22,954 nt of DNA from CAYLHB01 sp964383505 (GTDB lineage Bacteria > Patescibacteriota > Minisyncoccia > Phycocordibacterales > UBA12088), in the NCBI GenBank assembly GCA_964383505.1, contig CAYLHB010000012.1, forward strand, positions 1 to 22,954, read 5' to 3'. Both the position numbers and the translations under genes were made by a program. Positions within the stretch are counted from its first letter, which is position 1. Each line of letters opens with the position of its first letter. Positions 1 through 6,266 of the stretch are shown here, one piece after another. The notes under the pieces are model-generated. The model was not told the origin of the DNA. It made no database searches and saw only the letters and a list, made by a program, of their open reading frames with translations.

Positions 1-2
1 AA

Positions 3-314
3 AACTACGCAAAGGTATTGGCAAACGAGTACTGTGATGTGAATGGGGGGAATTGCAAGCAGATTTCATCGTGGCTGAGTACACCTCCTAACTGCACCGG
101 CGCGAATCAGGCACTTCGCTATAACAATGGCTGGTATTGTGCAAATGTAACAGCAAGCCTTGACCGTAGTGGAACGGCAGGAAAACTGTACCACTACGGA
201 GGTAACAGCTATGCGTGCGATGCTAGCAGGGGGTATTACCTCCAAATGTACCATTTTGACTGTAATTGTTCAAACAATGCCAATTGGTATGTGTGCCAGC
301 ATTTTCAGAACTAA
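3..314 (+). CDS. C-terminal end of a Cys-rich secreted/surface protein (5' end outside window)
   Basis: The reading frame is open from the left edge, so only the last 103 residues are visible and the start lies outside the window. The piece begins with NYAKVLANEYCDVNGGNCK and ends in a compact tail rich in Cys, Trp, Tyr, Asn and Gly (DCNCSNNANWYVCQHF). It has eight or more cysteines and no membrane segment, which suits a disulfide-stabilised extracellular domain. ANxYCDxNGxNC-type segments are familiar from C-terminal regions of Parcubacteria surface and pilin-like proteins, some of them auto-annotated as PilV-tip or shufflon-type adhesins; that link is from memory and the function is not established. 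The next gene starts 20 bases downstream on the same strand, so the two may share a transcript. Base composition is more AT-rich than in the centre of the window, as in the surface gene at the right edge. Confidence 0.6.
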   Translation, partial: NYAKVLANEYCDVNGGNCKQISSWLSTPPNCTGANQALRYNNGWYCANVTASLDRSGTAGKLYHYGGNSYACDASRGYYLQMYHFDCNCSNNANWYVCQHFQN

Positions 315-334
315 ATAGCATTAAGCATCACGTT

Positions 335-937
335 ATGAGCGCTAAGACTAAACATGTTGTTCTGATAATCTTCTTGTTGCTACTTTTGGTGATTACACTA
401 ATCCTCATTGTATACAATTTGACGCAAAGAGATTCTGCACGAAGAAACAGTACCGGTTTTATGGTTTCTGAGGCTATTGCTCCGGTTGCTGGAGAAGTTG
501 GCGATGCGGGCGGTACAGTTACTGTTTCTTATCCCGCTGAATACTTCGCGCTTGTAGGTTCAATTGTAAGTGTTACTGAGAAGGGTTTTTTGCTTGAGGT
601 TGGTCAGCTTCAGCCTGGATTGGATGCTACCCTTAATATTAGAAGCATTATTTTAAATGATCAGACGACCATAGAAATGGAGGGCGCTTTAAAGGACGCG
701 ACTGAGTACTCTGCAGAACTAGAGTACTATAATGAGCAGGTCAAAAATTTTGAGCAAGAGGGAAAAGATACATCAGTTTTACAGCCACCGAGTCTTAGGC
801 ATACTGTTTCGATTGACGAAAGTGCATTAAAAGTAGGTGCATATGTTGGTGTAGTTTCGTCAAACAACATATTGAATTTGGAGGAAATTGTAGCTAGTAA
901 GATCATTGTTCACAGTATCGAAAATGTTTCTCTATAG
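335..937 (+). CDS. Membrane-anchored hypothetical protein (one N-terminal TM segment)
   Basis: This 200-residue protein has a short basic N-terminus (MSAKTKH), one strongly hydrophobic segment at about residues 8-27 and a soluble, probably extracytoplasmic remainder. The soluble part has a beta-rich stretch at about residues 60-110 (LVGSIVSVTEKGFLLEVGQL...), a charged possible helix at about 130-150 and another beta-rich end. I chose the ATG at 335 because upstream codons overlap the preceding gene and would put a hydrophilic stretch before the anchor. There is no Shine-Dalgarno and no clear -10 element directly before the start, so it is probably cotranscribed with the preceding surface-protein gene 20 bases upstream. 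Codon use is AT-rich (TTT, AAT, GTT, ATT), unlike the GC-rich genes from about 1 kb onward. I do not recognise the family. Confidence 0.75.
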   Translation: MSAKTKHVVLIIFLLLLLVITLILIVYNLTQRDSARRNSTGFMVSEAIAPVAGEVGDAGGTVTVSYPAEYFALVGSIVSVTEKGFLLEVGQLQPGLDATLNIRSIILNDQTTIEMEGALKDATEYSAELEYYNEQVKNFEQEGKDTSVLQPPSLRHTVSIDESALKVGAYVGVVSSNNILNLEEIVASKIIVHSIENVSL

Positions 938-1013
938 TGGGTAGTCACACTTATGTGCTTTTGGTGACGCTTACATAGCTTGTTTGTCTCTGTAAGTGTA
1001 GATTTGTGTAGCT

Positions 1014-2015
1014 TTAACGTGAGAGCTCAGTAGCTTTGTAACTAGTGGGTGCCTGTATTAAGTACTCTCTTATTTTTTCCTTGTTGAGAAGTCCACGTTG
1101 TGCACCAATATACTGCACAACGGACATTGAATTTATGGGCGCCCATGAAAGAGCGGTGGGTACGTCAAGCCCAAGAGCGAGTCCCGATGTGAAGGTTGAT
1201 GAGAATGCGTCTCCAGCTCCTGTGCGGTCCACAGGAGGAGCTGGGTCGGGGTACATAGGCATGTGCCACACGGTTTCATCTGAAAGTACGTACGCGCCCC
1301 GTGGGCCGTCAGTAATTACCGGCATCTTCGGTCCAAGGTTTCGCATATTGTGCAGAAGCGTCGAAATATCGGATTCGTCTGTCATAAGAATACGCATCGC
1401 TTCTTCTTTATTACAGAAGAAAAGCTCCGTAACCTCGTATACGTCTTTCAGGGTTTCGTGGCCAAGCTGTATTTGGAAACTTCCCGGCTGAAAGGCGAGC
1501 TTGGTGCCCGGGTGTTCGCGCACATAGCGAGCAATGTCGTGGTGGTAGGGCAGTGAGTGCTCACCCACGGACGAGAAGTATAACCACTTAGGGGTTCCCA
1601 TCTCGGGCACGTGGTACTCGTACGTTTCGTGCTTGATGAGAATGGTGCGCTCAGGACCGTAGCGAAGCACGTAGTGGTGGTTGGTTTCTTTACCCTCCTG
1701 CACGTCTATGAGGCTCACGTCGAGTCCCTCCTTGTCGCGCAACCACGAGAGGATTTCGCGTCCCCCCTCATCATCACCAATGTCGGCAACAAGGGCGGTC
1801 TTGAGGCCCAGACGGTGAGCAGATACCGATGCGTTCGGGCTGTTTCCGACCGCCGGTACATTCACCGCACCTTTGAACTCAAGCTTGTCGCCAAAGTACA
1901 TCGAGAGTACGTCGCGCCCCGAGAGGTCTTTGGTGACGATTGCACTCTCTTGTTTTAATTCTATAAACTCGTCGGTGGTAACGTCGCCTATGGCAACAAA
2001 GTCGTACTCTTGCAT
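1014..2015 (-). CDS. PfkB/ribokinase-family carbohydrate kinase
   Basis: This 333-residue protein matches the PfkB family, which phosphorylates sugars or nucleosides with ATP. Visible family landmarks are the N-terminal beta strand and glycine region (DFVAIGDVTTDEFI), the substrate-site segment VGNSPNASVSAHRLGL (about 56-71), the NKEE motif (202-205) and the signature DRTGAGD (263-269). The last Asp of that signature, D269, is the expected catalytic base, and it is followed by a helix typical of the anion hole. Length is normal for the family. The substrate cannot be told from sequence: ribokinase, fructokinase and nucleoside kinases share these motifs. The gene is divergent from rplY with 76 bases between the starts. 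A TAATCT hexamer lies six bases before the ATG, consistent with a leaderless transcript. Confidence 0.9.
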   Translation of the reverse strand: MQEYDFVAIGDVTTDEFIELKQESAIVTKDLSGRDVLSMYFGDKLEFKGAVNVPAVGNSPNASVSAHRLGLKTALVADIGDDEGGREILSWLRDKEGLDVSLIDVQEGKETNHHYVLRYGPERTILIKHETYEYHVPEMGTPKWLYFSSVGEHSLPYHHDIARYVREHPGTKLAFQPGSFQIQLGHETLKDVYEVTELFFCNKEEAMRILMTDESDISTLLHNMRNLGPKMPVITDGPRGAYVLSDETVWHMPMYPDPAPPVDRTGAGDAFSSTFTSGLALGLDVPTALSWAPINSMSVVQYIGAQRGLLNKEKIREYLIQAPTSYKATELSR

Positions 2016-2021
2016 GTGAAT

Positions 2022-2027
2022 AGATTA
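2022..2027 (-). promoter_or_regulatory. -10-like TAATCT, 6 bases before the sugar kinase start
   Basis: Read on the minus strand, TAATCT is followed by six bases and then the kinase ATG. This spacing puts the predicted transcription start on the ATG. No -35 is evident. Confidence 0.45.
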
Positions 2028-2054
2028 GAATAATACCCCAAGTCTACCGTGTAC

Positions 2055-2082
2055 TTGCCAAATAAGAAAACATCGGTATACT
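2055..2082 (+). promoter_or_regulatory. Promoter of rplY: TTGCCA-16-TATACT
   Basis: TTGCCA (2055-2060) and TATACT (2077-2082) are 16 bases apart, a nearly consensus sigma-70 arrangement. The ATG of rplY follows nine bases after the -10, leaving a leader of only a few bases and no Shine-Dalgarno. It is one of the few sites in this window with a recognisable -35. Confidence 0.65.
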
Positions 2083-2091
2083 GGTGCGACT

Positions 2092-2724
2092 ATGACCCTT
2101 ACCTTGGCCGTAGAAAAAAGGGAAAAAACTGGAAGTGCCGCAAGTGCGGATGTGCGCGAGCAGGGTCGTGTGCCCGCTACCGTGTATGGCCGTACCCACA
2201 CCGCGATGTCGGTGAGCGTCGACGCCGCCCTTTTTGGTAAGGTGTACCGTGAAGCGGGTGAGTCTACCGTGGTGACGCTCACCGGTACAGGGGAAGACAT
2301 CGAAACGCTCATCAGTGAGGTAACGACCGACCCTGTGCGCGGTTCGTTCCTCCACGTTGATTTCTACGCGGTTGAGAAGGGGAAAAAGGTCGAGGTTGAC
2401 GTGCCGCTCCACTTTGACGGCGTGTCGCCCGCTGAAAAGGAGTTGGGAGGAACCCTCATTAAGGTGATGCACGAGCTCTCAATCGAGGCACTTCCGAAGG
2501 ACTTACCACATGAGATAGTGGTTGATGTGAGCTCGCTCAAAACATTCGATGACCAGATTCTTGTTCGTGATATTACGCTCCCCGCGGGTGTTACGGCAGT
2601 GGTTGACGGTGAGGAGGTAGTTGCGCTTGTACAGGCGGCGCAAGAAGAAACAGAGGAAACCGCTTCTGCCGACCTTTCTTCAATAGAAGTGGAGAAGAAA
2701 GGTAAAGAAGAGGAGCAGGAGTAG
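2092..2724 (+). CDS. rplY: 50S ribosomal protein L25 (Ctc/TL5 form)
   Basis: At 210 residues this is the long form of L25 (general stress protein Ctc / TL5), which binds 5S rRNA in the large subunit. The N-terminal 5S-binding domain covers about residues 1-90 and carries the characteristic REQGRVPATVYG (22-33). The C-terminal TL5 domain covers about 95-185, with VDFYAVEKGKKVEVDVPLHFDG and LPHEIVVDVSSL typical of the family. Residues from about 186 form a Glu/Lys-rich disordered tail ending EEEQE. The start is fixed by the family N-terminus and by the TATACT nine bases upstream. It is divergent from the sugar kinase and convergent with rpmA, with a hairpin plus T-run in the 121-base gap between their stops. 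Confidence 0.93.
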   Translation: MTLTLAVEKREKTGSAASADVREQGRVPATVYGRTHTAMSVSVDAALFGKVYREAGESTVVTLTGTGEDIETLISEVTTDPVRGSFLHVDFYAVEKGKKVEVDVPLHFDGVSPAEKELGGTLIKVMHELSIEALPKDLPHEIVVDVSSLKTFDDQILVRDITLPAGVTAVVDGEEVVALVQAAQEETEETASADLSSIEVEKKGKEEEQE

Positions 2725-2774
2725 CGTTAGCGGTGCCTTGCGTGTTATATCGCATTAGGTGCAAAGACAATACT

Positions 2775-2800
2775 AAAAAACGTGGAGTACCACGCTTTTC
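2775..2800. terminator. Likely bidirectional terminator between rplY and rpmA
   Basis: Stem CGTGG (2781-2785), loop AGTA, stem CCACG (2790-2794), flanked by a run of six A on the left and CTTTTC on the right. The A-run and T-run mean that either strand gives a hairpin followed by a U-rich tract. That fits two convergent genes sharing one terminator. Confidence 0.6.
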
Positions 2801-2845
2801 GTTCTTCTACTTCTACTTCGTGTTTGATTGTATAGTCACAGGGCG

Positions 2846-3118
2846 TTACGCCACGTCGACTATTTTTCGGCGTGTGAACGTGCCGTCAAAATTTTTCTTG
2901 CGCATCTCGCGGAACGTGACGGTGCCCTCCACGGTGGCGTATATCGTGTGGTCGCGCCCAATACGCACATTACTGCCCGCAAGGATTTTGGTGCCACGCT
3001 GGCGAATCACGATTGAGCCGGGCTTCGCCTTTTGGCCGGCATAGAGCTTGGTACCGAGGTACTTCGGCTGGCTATCCCGTAGGTTTTTAGCTGTTCCGCC
3101 CGCTTTTCTGTGCGCCAT
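2846..3118 (-). CDS. rpmA: 50S ribosomal protein L27
   Basis: This 90-residue protein starts MAHRKAGGTAKNLRDSQ, the diagnostic N-terminus of L27, whose tail reaches the peptidyl transferase centre. The conserved core IVIRQRGTKILAGSNVRIGRDHTIYA (about 37-62) is intact. There is no N-terminal extension of the kind that is cleaved in Firmicutes. In many bacteria rpmA follows rplU (L21); no L21 gene lies in this window, so it appears to be transcribed alone. The ATG abuts a palindromic AGTATACT that serves as the -10 of the divergent gene at 3133. The better -10 for rpmA itself is TATAAT further upstream, giving a short leader. Confidence 0.95.
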   Translation of the reverse strand: MAHRKAGGTAKNLRDSQPKYLGTKLYAGQKAKPGSIVIRQRGTKILAGSNVRIGRDHTIYATVEGTVTFREMRKKNFDGTFTRRKIVDVA

Positions 3119-3120
3119 AG

Positions 3121-3126
3121 TATACT
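3121..3126 (+). promoter_or_regulatory. -10 TATACT, 6 bases before the GTG at 3133
   Basis: TATACT followed by exactly six bases and GTG. It is embedded in the palindrome AGTATACT (3119-3126), which reads as the same box on the minus strand directly against the rpmA ATG. This box decides the GTG start of the downstream gene. Confidence 0.55.
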
Positions 3127-3132
3127 GGTTAT

Positions 3133-3522
3133 GTGCCTCCCATTATAGCAGATGTTCTACGGTCGCGCAAGGCGCACAATGTCGCACTCGTGGTGCTTGT
3201 GGTGCTCGTAGCAACCTCGGCATTCGGGCTCGGCAGATTGTCACGCTCACCTCGCGAGGCGGAGCCTGTGGTGCTTCGTGAGAGCACCCTCCCTCGCGTG
3301 GTGCGCGAAGGCGAAATGCAACCCGACATGCGTGCGAGTGTGTCGGATGCCGTTTTCCTAAAGTCGGGTGAGTACGTCGCATCCAAGTCGGGCAAGGTGT
3401 ACCACCTCCCGTGGTGTGCGGGTGCACAGCGTATCAGTGAGAAAAACAAGGTGTGGTTCAAGACCAAAGAGGAGGCGGAAGCTGCCGGGTACCGTCCTGC
3501 GCAGAACTGTAAGGGAATCTAG
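3133..3522 (+). CDS. Membrane-anchored protein with Ada-like metal-binding C-terminal domain
   Basis: This 129-residue protein has one hydrophobic segment (about residues 16-34), a linker of about 45 residues and a small C-terminal domain (about 79-127) containing KVYHLPWCAGAQRI and AAGYRPAQNC. It resembles the N-terminal zinc domain of Ada, whose ligands sit in IYCRPSC and FRPCxxC. Here the aligned positions are H91, C95, A123 and C126, so three of four possible ligands remain and one is His. YHxPWC domains like this occur fused to secreted nucleases and in small secreted proteins. DNA repair is unlikely because no methyltransferase domain is present; an extracytoplasmic metal or DNA contact is possible but unproven. 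The GTG start is supported by the -10 six bases upstream. Confidence 0.7.
   Translation: MPPIIADVLRSRKAHNVALVVLVVLVATSAFGLGRLSRSPREAEPVVLRESTLPRVVREGEMQPDMRASVSDAVFLKSGEYVASKSGKVYHLPWCAGAQRISEKNKVWFKTKEEAEAAGYRPAQNCKGI
3142..3147 (-). promoter_or_regulatory. rpmA: -10 TATAAT for rpmA
   Basis: On the minus strand a perfect TATAAT lies 23 bases before the rpmA ATG, predicting a leader of about 17 bases. A GGGAGG directly after it is too far from the ATG to be a normal Shine-Dalgarno. This box lies inside the 5' end of the divergent gene that starts at 3133. Confidence 0.5.
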
Positions 3523-3567
3523 ACACGGTAGCTGGACATGGTGGGTACGAAATGCAAGACTCACGGT

Positions 3568-3813
3568 ATGAAAGCACGACAACGAGCGGTAGCGGTACTG
3601 GGATGGGTGTTCCTCATCTGTGGTATCGCGGGACTCGTACTACCATTTTTGCAGGGGATTCTTTTCATCTTCGTGGGTGTGCTCCTCCTCTCGGGCACGA
3701 GCGCGTGGGCGACGCGTGTTGAACAGGTGCTCTCGCGCAGGTATCCGAAAGTGGCCGGGCGAGCGTTTTCATTCGTACAGAGCATCAAACGCCGTTTAGG
3801 AGTTCTTGAATAG
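3568..3813 (+). CDS. Small two-TM membrane protein (PGPGW/DUF454-like)
   Basis: This 81-residue protein has a basic start (MKARQRAVAV), two closely spaced hydrophobic segments (about residues 8-25 and 28-43) separated by LPFLQG, and an amphipathic basic tail. The layout and the GWVFLICGIAGLVLPFLQG pattern resemble the small PGPGW/DUF454 membrane proteins, whose role is unknown. The ATG at 3568 is preferred over the one at 3538 because it gives a normal membrane-protein N-terminus. It follows the Ada-like anchored protein by 45 bases with no separate promoter visible, so the two are probably cotranscribed. Its last 29 bases overlap the 3' end of the convergent metallophosphatase gene. Confidence 0.65.
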   Translation: MKARQRAVAVLGWVFLICGIAGLVLPFLQGILFIFVGVLLLSGTSAWATRVEQVLSRRYPKVAGRAFSFVQSIKRRLGVLE

Positions 3814-4789
3814 AGGTACCACACGGTCCTCGCGCGGTACGCCCATCGCGCATAAGCAGACTCTCGTCGGTGCGTGTCACGACGCCGTGTTGGGAGTATT
3901 CAACGGTGAGTATGTGCCCGCACCGTACCTCCTCGGAAAAGTACTGGTCAAACACAAAGTTGCCAAGCGAGTAGTGGATGGGTGCGCCATGGTAAACCTC
4001 AGTGTCCTGCACGACATGAGGGTGCGCTCCCACCACCAGGTCCGCGCCCGCATCCACCCAGAGGTGTGCGAGGGCCCGCTCTCGTTCATTTGCCACCGTG
4101 TCGTACTCCTCTCCCCAATGGGGCATCACCACCACAAAGGTACTCGTGGCCTCTTTGCGGAGCCGCTCTGCAAGCATGTGCGGGTCATTGCTCCCAAACT
4201 CGTTGTAGCCGAAGAGCGCAACCCCTCCCGCGGGCGTCTCTTTGTAGGAGGGTTCATAGGGAGAGGCGGGGTCCCCAAAGAAGTCGAGCCCGCGCGTCGT
4301 CACATGCTCTCTCGTCTCACGCACCCCATCCGAGCCGAAGTTCAGTATGTGGTTGTTTGCGAGCGAGAGCGCATCAAAACCGCATGCGGCGAGCGCATCG
4401 AGCGACGTGGATGCAAACGTGAAGGTGTAGTGGTTGGGACCACCCTCGCGGTAGCTCGACACCGGCTTGTGTGAGGTGACCGGCCCTTCAAGGTTTCCAA
4501 CGGTTAAGTCGGCTTCGCGAGTGGTCGCGCATACCTCTTGGAGAATGGCGGAATACCCCATGACACCGGCCCGCTCGCGAATGTACCGGTCGAACATAAG
4601 GTCGCCTACAAACACGAGCGTGCTCGTGGCCAGACGTGGAGAGGAGGTCGCCACGGGTGCTTCTGTTGCACGTGCGTATATGCGCTCATGGTGGGGTGGG
4701 GGAGGGGGAACCGCGGAGCCCGCGCCAAGCGCATGCAATAATCCATTGAGACCGGTGAGTGCGAGTGCGCAAGCGAGTACGTACTGCAT
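3785..4789 (-). CDS. CapA-family metallophosphatase-like protein, secreted or membrane-anchored
   Basis: This 334-residue protein has an N-terminal hydrophobic segment (about 1-22) and a Pro/Thr/Ser-rich linker. The CapA (PGA_cap) domain follows, a calcineurin-like metallophosphatase fold linked to poly-gamma-glutamate capsule synthesis and related surface polymers. Landmarks are GDLMFDR (62-68), NLEGP (99-103), LANNHILNFGSDG (143-155), MPHWGEEY (222-229), GAHPHVVQ (254-261) and YSLGNFVFDQ (273-282). All expected metal and catalytic His, Asp and Asn residues appear present. No capB or capC homologue lies nearby, so a role in poly-gamma-glutamate synthesis is not supported by context. The start is backed by TACTAT six bases upstream. 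The gene is divergent from the one at 4841 with a 51-base gap. Confidence 0.88.
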   Translation of the reverse strand: MQYVLACALALTGLNGLLHALGAGSAVPPPPPHHERIYARATEAPVATSSPRLATSTLVFVGDLMFDRYIRERAGVMGYSAILQEVCATTREADLTVGNLEGPVTSHKPVSSYREGGPNHYTFTFASTSLDALAACGFDALSLANNHILNFGSDGVRETREHVTTRGLDFFGDPASPYEPSYKETPAGGVALFGYNEFGSNDPHMLAERLRKEATSTFVVVMPHWGEEYDTVANERERALAHLWVDAGADLVVGAHPHVVQDTEVYHGAPIHYSLGNFVFDQYFSEEVRCGHILTVEYSQHGVVTRTDESLLMRDGRTARGPCGTSIQELLNGV

Positions 4790-4795
4790 CGCCCC

Positions 4796-4801
4796 ATAGT
4801 A
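4796..4801 (-). promoter_or_regulatory. -10-like TACTAT, 6 bases before the CapA-like gene
   Basis: On the minus strand TACTAT, six bases, then ATG. It sits in the 51-base divergent promoter region shared with the plus-strand gene at 4841. Confidence 0.45.
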
Positions 4802-4825
4802 CTAAACGTTGCCTTGGCGCACATC

Positions 4826-4834
4826 TGGTATACT
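4826..4834 (+). promoter_or_regulatory. Extended -10 TGGTATACT, 6 bases before ATG 4841
   Basis: TGG followed by TATACT is an extended -10 (TGnTATAAT type), which can work without a -35. Six bases separate it from the ATG, so a leaderless transcript is expected. Confidence 0.6.
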
Positions 4835-4840
4835 GCTCGC

Positions 4841-5638
4841 ATGGTCAAGGGAATACTGCTTACACTTATCGTGGGGGTCCTCATGTGGGCGCCGTGGATG
4901 GACAATAGAAGCGCAACGAGCTCCGGTCTCGATGTGGCGCAAAGCTACGGAGCACTCCTTGAGCCGTGCCGTGAAGGTGTGGCAACCTCGACGGAGGGTG
5001 CGGTGAGTTGGTATCCGTTTGGTCGCCTTGTGCACACCTGCACGGGCGATTTTCGGGTGATGTTTTGGGGCGCAACGCAACCGCTCGCGAGTGCGCGAGT
5101 AAACCTTCCGATGCCGCAAAAAGAAACCGCGCCACTCTCGTGTGCCAATATTCTTAACGCGCTTTCGGCACGAATGAGTACGACGAGTGCAGTGGTTGAA
5201 CCCCGCTACGTGGGTGCAACCACCTCGCTTGATGTATTGTCGTGGTCGGGTTCAGACCTTGATGAGGATGCGCTTCAGGAGGGGTTTGCACGCGGTCCCG
5301 TCTACGCGGGCCGCTATGCGCTTTCAGAATGGAGCTGTGGGGTCGGTTGCAAACAGCACGCGGTCATTGATGTTCCCACAGGCAGGATTATAGCCGGAGA
5401 CATTGTGAGCGAGTACGGGCTTGAGTACGCGATTGACAGCAACATACTTGTCACCAACCCCGCCAAGAACATCGTGTTACCGACTGACGACGATGTGGCC
5501 GTGTCATCGCTGTTGTCGCTTGCGCGAACGGAGCGGGAGTACTATCGTATTGGTATAGATGAAATATCCGGACTCCCCGCGCTCACGCGCGTGTGCGTGG
5601 AGAATGCCGCGTCCGGTGTCGCATCACTTACCCCTTAA
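4841..5638 (+). CDS. Secreted hypothetical protein
   Basis: This 265-residue protein has a signal-like N-terminus (MVKGILLTLIVGVLMWAPW) and six or seven cysteines in an otherwise soluble chain. The segment WSCGVGCKQHAVIDVPTGRIIAGDIVSEYG (about 171-200) looks like a recurrent motif in bacterial secreted proteins with a CGxxC pair followed by a DxxTG beta strand; I do not know a name or function for it. I chose the ATG at 4841 because the extended -10 lies six bases before it and the hydrophobic segment starts immediately after it. A peroxiredoxin gene follows after 10 bases. That close spacing and the Cys pairs hint at a redox setting, but this is weak inference. Confidence 0.65.
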   Translation: MVKGILLTLIVGVLMWAPWMDNRSATSSGLDVAQSYGALLEPCREGVATSTEGAVSWYPFGRLVHTCTGDFRVMFWGATQPLASARVNLPMPQKETAPLSCANILNALSARMSTTSAVVEPRYVGATTSLDVLSWSGSDLDEDALQEGFARGPVYAGRYALSEWSCGVGCKQHAVIDVPTGRIIAGDIVSEYGLEYAIDSNILVTNPAKNIVLPTDDDVAVSSLLSLARTEREYYRIGIDEISGLPALTRVCVENAASGVASLTP

Positions 5639-5648
5639 CACTACTTAC

Positions 5649-6146
5649 ATGCTCCACCCAGGAGATACCGTACCCCTCGACCTCGCTTTTCGAGATGAAC
5701 GAAATGAACCACTCACGTTGCGACAGTTCCTCGGCTCATGGCTTGTTGTCTACTTCTACCCGAAAGACAGTACACCAGGGTGCACAGTTGAGGCGGAAGG
5801 GTTTCGAGATCGTATAGACGAGTTTGCGGCACTTGGTGCGAAGGTGGTTGGCGTGAGTCGCGACTCGTGCGAATCGCACCAACGTTTTATCGCAAAAAAG
5901 TCACTCAATTTTACACTCATTGCGGATACCGACCATGCACTCATGAGTAAGTTTGGTACATGGGGCAAGCGCGAGTTTATGGGCCGCACCTACCTTGGCA
6001 CGTCCCGCTCGACCTTCCTCATCGACCCCGAGGGGAGGGTGAGTGCCGTGTGGCAGACGGTGAAGCCGGCAGGACACGCGCAGGAGGTGCTCGGGAAACT
6101 CCGCGATGCGATAAGTGCGCGCGAGAAAGAACACACTTCACTCTAA
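5649..6146 (+). CDS. bcp: Peroxiredoxin of the BCP/PrxQ type
   Basis: This 165-residue AhpC/TSA-family thioredoxin-fold enzyme reduces hydroperoxides. The peroxidatic site is PKDSTPGCTVEAEGF with Cys45. Family landmarks include the TLRQFLGSWLVVYFYPKDSTPG strand and helix, VVGVSRDS and FLIDPEGRV. Many BCP proteins have a resolving Cys five residues after the peroxidatic one (GCTxxACxF); here that position is Glu50, so this is a 1-Cys form or one that uses another Cys such as Cys74. The start is the first ATG after the upstream stop and gives a normal BCP N-terminus. It lies 10 bases behind the secreted protein gene with no Shine-Dalgarno, so cotranscription is likely. Confidence 0.92.
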   Translation: MLHPGDTVPLDLAFRDERNEPLTLRQFLGSWLVVYFYPKDSTPGCTVEAEGFRDRIDEFAALGAKVVGVSRDSCESHQRFIAKKSLNFTLIADTDHALMSKFGTWGKREFMGRTYLGTSRSTFLIDPEGRVSAVWQTVKPAGHAQEVLGKLRDAISAREKEHTSL

Positions 6147-6252
6147 CTTCATCCCCGGCCTGCAAAGCTGGTGAGTGCGTGTATCTGCGCGTACGTGTGG
6201 TGTGTTCATTGAGGTACGCACGCGGTTGGTACCGGAACATTACTCGTTTATA

Positions 6253-6258
6253 TATAAT
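6253..6258 (+). promoter_or_regulatory. -10 TATAAT, 8 bases before the DoxX-family start
   Basis: A perfect TATAAT in a short AT-rich patch, followed by eight bases and ATG 6267. The preceding 120-base gap after bcp also holds an imperfect dyad (CGCGT/ACGCG, 6188-6224) of unknown role. Confidence 0.55.
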
Positions 6259-6266
6259 TGCACATC

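Noticed and set aside
970..996. CTTACA/TGTAAG hairpin after the anchored hypothetical gene as a terminator
   Set aside because: Only 6 bp with a 15-base loop and no T-run after it.
3806..4474. 222-codon open frame antisense to the CapA-like gene
   Set aside because: Its product is low-complexity, Arg/His-rich and lacks family motifs, while the opposite strand encodes a clear CapA domain. GC-rich DNA produces such frames by chance; the same applies to the antisense frames over dnaG, priA, murA and fmt.
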